Translations under genes and position numbers: made by a program
Notes under the pieces: model-generated
What the model saw: only the letters and a program-made list of their open reading frames with translations
Databases searched by the model: none
Told to the model about the DNA's origin: nothing
Assembly (NCBI GenBank): GCA_009781675.1
Contig: WQVG01000001.1
Coordinates: forward strand, 1-64,000
Length of the DNA: 64,000 nt
Direction: 5' to 3'
Origin: Candidatus Bathycorpusculum acetigenes
Lineage (GTDB): Archaea > Thermoproteota > Bathyarchaeia > Bathyarchaeales > Bathycorpusculaceae
Shown: piece after piece, positions 56,915 to 64,000 of the stretch
Layout: each line of letters starts with the position of its first letter
How positions within the stretch are numbered: the first letter of the stretch is position 1

Positions 56915-58450
56915 TTGATAAACCCCCGCTGTCACTACATGCATACTCAACGAGAGAAGGGAACAACAACGGGCTGCGGTATCTTTGGCGTAATAAACTA
57001 TGAAAATCAACATGTCTTCCCATATGTTTACTGGGGACTGAGGGCGCAAAATCACAGAGGCCACCAGTCACATGGTTTTCTTACATACAGTAACGGAGAA
57101 TTCTATGCATACAAAAGCCTTGACTTGGTACCAAAAGTCAAGAGCGATGCTATACATGAGTGGTTTAGCCGTCTGCCGGGCTCGATTGGTATCGCAAATG
57201 TCCGCTATACCACCTCGGGCAAATGCGACGAAGTTTCCATTGTACAGGGCACCCAGCCCTTCATAGCTGCTATAGACGGTCTAAAAGTTGCTTTGTCTTT
57301 TAACGGTAATATTGTGAATACCCAACCTCTCAGAAAAGAGATGGCTGAGAATTTCTCCAACTTTATCTACAACTGCGATTCTGACTTGGTTTGCCATAAG
57401 ATGCTCCTTGGACTCAAACAAACAAACGATTTGGTGCTGGCCGCCAAAGGCGTCATGGAAAGTCTAGATGGTGCATTTAGCGTCACTGGTATAACCGGTG
57501 ATGGCACGTTTTTTGCTTTCAAAGATCCCCATGGAATAAAACCACTCTGCGCTGGGCATGATCCCAACAGCAAAACATATGCGTTTTCATCTGAAACCGT
57601 CAGCCTTGATATGAACAGTTTTGTTCGAGATTTCGAATTAAACCCCGGTGAACTCGTTATTGTCTCCAAAGACGGTTTTAAACGTATCCAAGTCATCCCA
57701 AATCCACGACACGCATTTTGCGCTTTTGAGTACGCCTATTTTGCGCGGCCCGACTCGATTTTTAACCACAAATATGTTTATGAAATCCGCGAAGATTTTG
57801 GACGCAATATCGTAAAAGAATACCCTCAAATCGCTAAAGACGGTGATATTATCATATCAGTGCCTGAAACCGGGGATGACTCTGCAATGGGTGTTCATGA
57901 GGCGTCTGGTTTGCGCTGGGAACGCGCCTCACGCCGCCACCGATATGTCACCGAACGCGCTTTCATTCTACTAAATGCCGAACGTTATTCCACTATAGAC
58001 AAAAAAATAAATATTTTGGACGCAAAAGTCAAAGACAAAAACGTCATTATTACCGAGGACAGCATTGTCCGCGGAGACACAACTAGTATTATTATCGAGA
58101 AAATGCGAAAAGCAGGCGCAAAAAAAGTCTACGTCTTTGTCACTTTTCCCCGCATCATTGGTCCCTGCTTCTATGGTATCGATATGTCTAGTTACGGCCA
58201 ACTTATCGGTAGTCGTCATAGCTCTGAGGAAATTGCCAAAATCATCGGAGCTGACGGTGTCTGCTACCAATCTCTTGAGGGCTTAATCAAGGCAATAGGT
58301 ACAAAAGAAGACGAACTCTGTTTAGCCTGTGTCACCGGCAAGTATCCCACACCGTGTGCACAGAAAATCGCTGATATAATGAAGAATCGCTTTCAGGAAG
58401 GCTGTGAGGAAAAGGGCAGAATCTATGAGAACGACGATGTTCAGCCGTAA
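56915..58450 (+). CDS. purF: amidophosphoribosyltransferase
   Basis: CGIFGVINYENQHVFPYVYWGLRAQNHRGHQSHG; PRTase ITEDSIVRGDTTS. Confidence 0.95.
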   Translation: MINPRCHYMHTQREKGTTTGCGIFGVINYENQHVFPYVYWGLRAQNHRGHQSHGFLTYSNGEFYAYKSLDLVPKVKSDAIHEWFSRLPGSIGIANVRYTTSGKCDEVSIVQGTQPFIAAIDGLKVALSFNGNIVNTQPLRKEMAENFSNFIYNCDSDLVCHKMLLGLKQTNDLVLAAKGVMESLDGAFSVTGITGDGTFFAFKDPHGIKPLCAGHDPNSKTYAFSSETVSLDMNSFVRDFELNPGELVIVSKDGFKRIQVIPNPRHAFCAFEYAYFARPDSIFNHKYVYEIREDFGRNIVKEYPQIAKDGDIIISVPETGDDSAMGVHEASGLRWERASRRHRYVTERAFILLNAERYSTIDKKINILDAKVKDKNVIITEDSIVRGDTTSIIIEKMRKAGAKKVYVFVTFPRIIGPCFYGIDMSSYGQLIGSRHSSEEIAKIIGADGVCYQSLEGLIKAIGTKEDELCLACVTGKYPTPCAQKIADIMKNRFQEGCEEKGRIYENDDVQP

Positions 58451-58499
58451 CTGCTATTAAGTGTCTCCTCACAAAGTAGAACATAACGGTGGTATCTGA

Positions 58500-59909
58500 G
58501 TGGAAAAAATAGGTGTCCTGCTGGTTTCATATGGTGCAAGAGAAGTCGCCATGGCAGATGCGCTTCTAAGAAGCCCAAACCACAAAGTCGAACTCTATAT
58601 CGCCGACAAACAATGCAATCCCTTCAACGCTAAACATGCCACTAAACACATGATTATTCCCAGTCTCGATATCGCGGACATCTGCCATTTTGCCCTAGAA
58701 AACAAGGATCATCTAGATTTTGTTTTAGTAGGTTCGGAAAATCCAATCATCAAAGGTATCCGTGATTTAATCGAGCAGAAAACGGGTATCCCCGTTATCT
58801 GCCCAAAAAAGGCATATGCGATTGAAGAAAGCAAAGTAGCACAGCGTATTCTCTTTGAGGAGATTGCGCCCCAAGCTAACCCCCGCTTCAAAGTTTTCAA
58901 CCCCGCCGAATACCAAACCCAAGCAGATGTAAAAGTTGCTGTCTACAAGTGGCTCGACGAACTCGGCAACAACGCCGTCGTTAAACCAGACAAACCCGCC
59001 TTGGGTAAAGGTGTCGGTGTCTGGGGTGATCATTTCACCAACCGCGAGCAACTCTTTGAACATTTCCTCTCAAGCTTCAAATCCAACTCTGTTATCATCG
59101 AAGAGAAAGTTCCCGGCGAAGAATCCAGTTGTATGGGATTTTGCGATGGTAAACATTTCATTTTGCTTCCCGATACCCGTGACTACAAACGTGCATTTGA
59201 CAATGACCAAGGACCAAACACAGGCGGCATGGGCTCATATAAAGACCAAAAAGACTACCTGCCTTTTCTCACATCTGCTGACCGTGAAGCTGAACTAGCG
59301 TTGGCACAGAGAGTCTTTGAAGGCTGGAAGAAAAAAATCCCCGATGATACCGCACTCCGTGGTGTACCCCTCTACCTTGCATTCATGCATACCGGCCGGG
59401 GTATAAAGATTCTAGAAATCAATAGTCGTCCCGGCGACCCCGAAATCATAAACTTGCTCCCTATCATAAAAGACGACTTTGTTGATATCTGTCTTCGCAT
59501 GGTTGATGGCACTCTTAGAGACGTTGCCATAGAGAAAGCTGCAACAGTTCTAACCTACAAAGTTCCACCCGATTATGGTGGATACTCCGAAGTGCACGCA
59601 TACAGGCTCAACAAAACCGATATCGGTACACCCATAGACTTAACAAAAGCCCAAGCCCTAAAACAAAAGTACGGCGACAACATCCGCATCTACCCCGGAT
59701 CTATGGAAATCCGCAACGGCAAAATCTACACCCTCAAATCCCGAACTGTGGGTATTTTAGGTATCGGTTCATCCATAGAAGAAGCCCGTCAAATCAGCCA
59801 AGAAGGCGCAAAAACCATCACCGGCGGCGCACTATGGAACCGCACCGATATAGCCACCAAAGAACACATCACAAAAAGTACCCAAAACTTGGAGAAACTA
59901 CGAAGATGA
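58500..59909 (+). CDS. purD: phosphoribosylamine-glycine ligase
   Basis: ATP-grasp: VVKPDKPALGKGVGVW, EEKVPGEESSCMGFCDGKHF, NTGGMGSY, EINSRPGDPEIINLLP. Confidence 0.93.
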   Translation: MEKIGVLLVSYGAREVAMADALLRSPNHKVELYIADKQCNPFNAKHATKHMIIPSLDIADICHFALENKDHLDFVLVGSENPIIKGIRDLIEQKTGIPVICPKKAYAIEESKVAQRILFEEIAPQANPRFKVFNPAEYQTQADVKVAVYKWLDELGNNAVVKPDKPALGKGVGVWGDHFTNREQLFEHFLSSFKSNSVIIEEKVPGEESSCMGFCDGKHFILLPDTRDYKRAFDNDQGPNTGGMGSYKDQKDYLPFLTSADREAELALAQRVFEGWKKKIPDDTALRGVPLYLAFMHTGRGIKILEINSRPGDPEIINLLPIIKDDFVDICLRMVDGTLRDVAIEKAATVLTYKVPPDYGGYSEVHAYRLNKTDIGTPIDLTKAQALKQKYGDNIRIYPGSMEIRNGKIYTLKSRTVGILGIGSSIEEARQISQEGAKTITGGALWNRTDIATKEHITKSTQNLEKLRR

Positions 59910-61003
59910 AACCAAAGCTTCCAAAACATATAGTGGTTTCTGATTGTGAGGGCCCCATCTCAATAAATGATAATGCATACGAATTAGCCGCACATTTTAT
60001 CCCAAACGGTGAAACCCTTTTTTCTAACCTAAGTTGCTATGACGATGTGCTAGCCGACATTGTTCACAAATCCGGCTACTCCGTGGGCAGTACACTGCGT
60101 TTGATTCTGCCCTTCTTTAAAGCATACAACCTCACAGACCAACAACTCGAAGAATTCTGCACCCAAAACATCGCCCTTCTACCCCACATCACCGATACAT
60201 TGAACTACATCAACGGCATCGCAGAAGTCTTCATCGTTAGCACCAGTTATGAACACTACATCAAAGCACTATGCAAAACCCTAAACTTCCCCTACAAAAA
60301 CACCTACTGCACAAAAGTAAGTCTCGACAAATACCCCCTCAATCCCCAAGAGCAAACCCGTCTAAAAGAACTAGCCCAAGAAATTGTACAAATGCCCAAG
60401 ATTACAATCCCACCCAACGCGAGATCACTTGATGATTTTCCAGCAACAGACCAAGCAACAATCCAGCGGCTCGATGAAATCTTTTGGGTCGAACTTCCAA
60501 AAACCTCTGCCGGCAAACTTCTCACCGAGGTGGTCACAATTGGTGGCCAACAGAAAGCCGAAGCTATCTGTGATGCCGCCAAACGCACAGGCACACAACT
60601 TTCAAACGTAATGTATGTAGGTGATAGCATAACCGATGTGGAAGCCTTCAAACTGGTTCGTGAATCCGGAGGGTTAGCGGTCTCCTTTAACGGCAACGCT
60701 TATGCAGTAAGAAATGCCGGGGTCTCAGTGCTCTCAGAGAGCACCCTTGCAACTGCGGCACTTGCTGAATTGTTCTGCAGAGTAGATAACAAAAAATTGC
60801 TTCTGTTAGTTAGGGTTTGGTGTAGAGAGGTGCTCACCAAAAACAGTCTTAGTTCAATGTCGATGATACGTCCGTTCACAGTTTATCCTAGCACATTGCC
60901 TGAAGTCCAAGTGATAACACCTAAAAACATGGAAAAAATCGTGCAAAAAAGTTGTGCGTTTAGAGAAAAAATACGTGGAGAAAACATTGGGAGATTAGGA
61001 TAG
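59906..61003 (+). CDS. HAD-superfamily phosphatase (EhaR/phosphoserine-phosphatase-like)
   Basis: VVSDCEGPISINDNAYELAAHF; VGDSITDVEAFKLVRESGGLAVSFNGN; ATGA overlap with purD. Confidence 0.8.
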   Translation: MKPKLPKHIVVSDCEGPISINDNAYELAAHFIPNGETLFSNLSCYDDVLADIVHKSGYSVGSTLRLILPFFKAYNLTDQQLEEFCTQNIALLPHITDTLNYINGIAEVFIVSTSYEHYIKALCKTLNFPYKNTYCTKVSLDKYPLNPQEQTRLKELAQEIVQMPKITIPPNARSLDDFPATDQATIQRLDEIFWVELPKTSAGKLLTEVVTIGGQQKAEAICDAAKRTGTQLSNVMYVGDSITDVEAFKLVRESGGLAVSFNGNAYAVRNAGVSVLSESTLATAALAELFCRVDNKKLLLLVRVWCREVLTKNSLSSMSMIRPFTVYPSTLPEVQVITPKNMEKIVQKSCAFREKIRGENIGRLG

Positions 61004-61909
61004 ATGAATAAAAAAATAGATGATACATTTATAGAAGCTTTTTCCGGCATCTATTGCCGCATAATCATAACCGCAGATGATGTAGAAACCCTTTGCAAAG
61101 CGGCCTCCGACGCTACCGCGACCCCCTCGGTGGTAATTGGCCGAACAGAGGGCGGCGTAGAGCGCTACCTCGGCCCAGAACAAACCCCTGATGGTAGAAT
61201 CGGCGCTATACTGCAACTCTGGGGAGAAATTAACGCCAAAAAAGACTTCACCCAATCCGTAGAAAAATTCGAAAAAGAGCTCAGTTACCGTATCCGCCAA
61301 GACATACTCGTCAAACCCTTCACCGCTGTCTATGACGCTATGCCAAACGCTGAGGGAAAGATGGATATGATGGAACGAGTAGGACACTGCGGGGACGGCT
61401 ATGAATGGATCGAAAAACGCCACAACCGTGACGTCATTGTGGTTCCATTGATGGTGCCCGACTTTGTTATCGAACGCTACCTCGGCTACGCGCGAGGCGT
61501 GATGGGCGGTAACATTTGGTTTATGTGCACAACCAAAGAAGCCCTTAAACAAGCCGGTGCCAAAGCCCTCGAGGCTATCCACCACATCGATGGGGTTGTT
61601 ACAACCTTTGACATCTGCTCAGCGGGTAGCAAACCCGAAACAAATTTCCCCCAAATCGGCCCCACAACAAATCACTACTTCTGCCCCTCCCTCAAAGCCA
61701 AGTTAGGCGACAAATCCAAGGTACCCGATGGTGTGGGATACATAGCTGAAGTTGTCTACGACGGTATCTCTGTGGAGGCACTTAAAGCTGCAACCAAAGC
61801 AGGTATCGAGGCCATTTTAGACCTCGAAGGCGTAGTGCGTATTTCAGCTGGTAACTATGATGGCAAACTAGGACAGTACAAAATCCCCCTGCGGGAGATT
61901 TTCCAATGA
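61004..61909 (+). CDS. ftr: formylmethanofuran:tetrahydromethanopterin formyltransferase
   Basis: [56 protein letters not shown]. Confidence 0.96.
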   Translation: MNKKIDDTFIEAFSGIYCRIIITADDVETLCKAASDATATPSVVIGRTEGGVERYLGPEQTPDGRIGAILQLWGEINAKKDFTQSVEKFEKELSYRIRQDILVKPFTAVYDAMPNAEGKMDMMERVGHCGDGYEWIEKRHNRDVIVVPLMVPDFVIERYLGYARGVMGGNIWFMCTTKEALKQAGAKALEAIHHIDGVVTTFDICSAGSKPETNFPQIGPTTNHYFCPSLKAKLGDKSKVPDGVGYIAEVVYDGISVEALKAATKAGIEAILDLEGVVRISAGNYDGKLGQYKIPLREIFQ

Positions 61910-62817
61910 CCAGTTTTAACGTTATTGGCTTTGGAGCGCTAAACGTCGATACACTGCTAAAAGTGGACAAAATTGCAGGGGCCGAAGATGAGAGCTTTAT
62001 TCATGATTATGGCGAAGCCTGCGGCGGTTCAGCAGCCAATACTATCGTCGGCTTGGCACGACTGGGCTGCAAGGTAGGATTTATCGGTAAAGTTGCCGAT
62101 GACCCTCAAGGTAATCTCCAAGTGGACTGCTTCAAAGCCGAAGGTGTTAACACCGACGGCATTATACACGCTCCCAAAGGTAAAAGCGGCGTCTGCTTTG
62201 GATTTATAGACAAAAAAGGTGCCCGTGCACTCTACATAAACCCCGGCGTTAACGATAACATCGAATTCCGCGAGTTACAAGCAAACTATATCACTGATAC
62301 CCAATTCCTACACATATCCTCATTTGTCGGTGAAAAATCCTTCCGAACACAAAAAAAACTCATGAGTTTTCTACCTGATACTGTCAAAGTCAGCTTTGAC
62401 CCAGGGGCGCTCTATGCCCAAAAGGGTCTAGCGGCAATAGAACCCCTAATTCAAAACAGCTATATTATGATGCCTAACTTGGCAGAGCTTGAACTCCTCA
62501 CAGGCGAGACCGACATCCCCAAAGGTGCTGCACTGCTCCTGCAAATGGGCGCTAAAATCGTCGTCGTTAAACTTGGCGCCAAAGGTTGCTATGTAACAAA
62601 CGGAACCGAAAAACGCACAATCGAACCTTTCAAAGTCTCCGTTGTTGACACAACAGGTGCAGGTGACGCATTTAACGCAGGATTTCTCTATGGTTTACTC
62701 CACAACAAACCACTCTTTGAATGCGGCAGACTGGGTAATTTTGTCGCCTCAAGAAGTGTGACAAAAATGGGTGCACGAGATGGTCTAATATACGAAAAAG
62801 ATTTAGCGATGACCTAA
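61906..62817 (+). CDS. PfkB-family carbohydrate/ribokinase-like kinase
   Basis: [53 protein letters not shown]. Confidence 0.94.
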   Translation: MTSFNVIGFGALNVDTLLKVDKIAGAEDESFIHDYGEACGGSAANTIVGLARLGCKVGFIGKVADDPQGNLQVDCFKAEGVNTDGIIHAPKGKSGVCFGFIDKKGARALYINPGVNDNIEFRELQANYITDTQFLHISSFVGEKSFRTQKKLMSFLPDTVKVSFDPGALYAQKGLAAIEPLIQNSYIMMPNLAELELLTGETDIPKGAALLLQMGAKIVVVKLGAKGCYVTNGTEKRTIEPFKVSVVDTTGAGDAFNAGFLYGLLHNKPLFECGRLGNFVASRSVTKMGARDGLIYEKDLAMT

Positions 62818-62830
62818 ACCTCAGTAGATG

Positions 62831-62857
62831 CCAAACAGAGAACATGTTCTCTTTTGG
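62831..62857. terminator. 13-bp hairpin between convergent genes
   Basis: CCAAA(c)AGAGAACA/TGTTCTCTTTTGG, with one C bulge. Confidence 0.5.
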
Positions 62858-62908
62858 TTTGTTGTCTATTTGTCGCCGCACCGCTGTCTATATTGTAGTG
62901 GCCTTCAA

Positions 62909-62927
62909 TAGCATACTTTGTATGCTA
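62909..62927. terminator. 8-bp hairpin between convergent genes
   Basis: TAGCATAC-ttt-GTATGCTA. Confidence 0.45.
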
Positions 62928-62959
62928 GATGATGACTCAAAAAGGGTTGGATGGGGAGT

Positions 62960-64000
62960 TTAGGTTTTGACTTTTTGGGCTATTTGCACGCCATAGTCAA
63001 AGCATTTTTTGAGTTCTTCTTCAGTGGGAACCCATTTTAGCTCGACGCTGGGGGCCATCACTTCAAAACCTGCTTCTTTTACCATCTTTACCATGTTTTG
63101 TACGGCGCCGCCGCCCCAGCCATATGAGCCAAAAAAGCCCCAGAGTTTACCCTTAGGTTTTAATCCGGTGATGTAGGTGAGAAACATGCTAACTGAGGGG
63201 AACATACCGTTGTTGAGTGTGGGTGACCCTACCAAGACTATTTTGGAATCGGTGATTTCGGTGACTATATCAGTGTTTTCGGTGCATCGTAGTTTAAACA
63301 GTTTGGCTTCGATGCCCTGGCTTGCGATCCCATCACCGATCGCTCGAGCCATCTTGTTGGTGCTGTCCCACATGGTGTCAAAGACTATGGCTACTTTTGG
63401 CTTCACGGTTTTGCCGGTTGCCCAGTCCATATAGGCATTGATGATTTTCATAGGATCTTTGCGCCAAATGACACCGTGGCTGGGTGCGATGATGTCGATG
63501 GGTAGCTTCATATCGATAACTTCTTGGATTTTCTTAACTATGAGTGGCGCGAATGGGGTGAGAATATTACTGTAGTAGGTGATAGCCTCCTCCATCAGAA
63601 CTACTTGGTCAACTTCATCGTCAAAACGGCCTGAGCTGGCAAGATGTTGTCCAAAAGCATCGTTTGGCATCAGAACTTTGTCTTCAACTACGTAGGTGAA
63701 CATACTATCAGGCCAGTGTAGCATCGGGGCCTCAAGGAACGTGAGCGTTTTTTTACCTAAACTGATTTTATCTCCGGATTTTACGATTTCAACCCGTTCG
63801 AATTCAGCTCCGTAGTGTTTGATGAGTTCTTCCTTACCCCGAGTGGTGGCATAGATTTTGGCGTTTTTAGCGAGTTTAGCGATGATGGGCAGACCACTTG
63901 AATGATCCATCTCCACATGATTGACTATTATGTAGTCGATTTTTTCAAGGCTGGTTAATTCTGAGATATGGGTGATCAATTCATTGCAGAACGTCGCTTT
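62960..64000 (-). CDS. fprA: A-type flavoprotein / flavodiiron protein FprA-like, N-terminus beyond window
   Basis: VNHVEMDHSSGLP diiron motif; VAIVFDTMWDSTNKMARAIGDGI flavodoxin domain; frame stays open to the window end (KATFCNELITH). Confidence 0.9.
   Translation of the reverse strand, partial: KATFCNELITHISELTSLEKIDYIIVNHVEMDHSSGLPIIAKLAKNAKIYATTRGKEELIKHYGAEFERVEIVKSGDKISLGKKTLTFLEAPMLHWPDSMFTYVVEDKVLMPNDAFGQHLASSGRFDDEVDQVVLMEEAITYYSNILTPFAPLIVKKIQEVIDMKLPIDIIAPSHGVIWRKDPMKIINAYMDWATGKTVKPKVAIVFDTMWDSTNKMARAIGDGIASQGIEAKLFKLRCTENTDIVTEITDSKIVLVGSPTLNNGMFPSVSMFLTYITGLKPKGKLWGFFGSYGWGGGAVQNMVKMVKEAGFEVMAPSVELKWVPTEEELKKCFDYGVQIAQKVKT

Noticed and set aside
60995-61585. 196-aa minus-strand ORF over ftr
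   Set aside because: Antisense to ftr, which has clear family motifs.
1-64000. CRISPR array, tRNA, rRNA or retron-type repeats
   Set aside because: No regularly spaced direct repeats and no complete tRNA or rRNA signature seen on either strand.

Overview
The window looks like an archaeal chromosome segment. Archaeal markers are TFB, Gar1, L7Ae/S28e/L24e, RtcB, CofE and the archaeal CODH/ACS complex; the gene content suggests a TACK/Bathyarchaeia-like lineage, but that is inference. Main blocks: an NADP-type methylene-H4MPT dehydrogenase (MtdA/MtdB family); a complete lysine operon of the DapL type (dapA-dapB-asd-lysA-dapF-dapL); ribosomal proteins; gar1-tfb; an AT-rich AMP-ligase gene; rtcB; cysK-cysE; an ABC-2 exporter; an SPFH/zinc-ribbon cassette resembling the Bacillus ydjG/ydjI set; a large PQQ-like beta-propeller surface protein; cbiB and a B12-radical SAM gene; two divergent deoxyhypusine-synthase paralogues; cofE; one ISAzo13-like transposase; a MetF-like/FrhB-like pair; two cooC-like genes and cdhABCDE (CODH/ACS); a cis-prenyltransferase-like/UbiA pair; purF-purD; a HAD phosphatase-ftr-pfkB run; and fprA, truncated by the window edge. 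The most interesting biology is an apparently hybrid Wood-Ljungdahl methyl branch: archaeal Ftr and CODH/ACS with an MtdB-like dehydrogenase and a short MetF-like TIM barrel next to an FrhB-like flavoprotein. Several unlisted small ORFs and inverted repeats (cdhA leader hairpin over the SD, a ~300 bp element with imperfect terminal inverted repeats and a 25 bp palindrome, a terminator-like hairpin at a start codon) were found by eye. No tRNA, rRNA or CRISPR array was recognised. All identities come from reading motifs and translations; no database searches were run.
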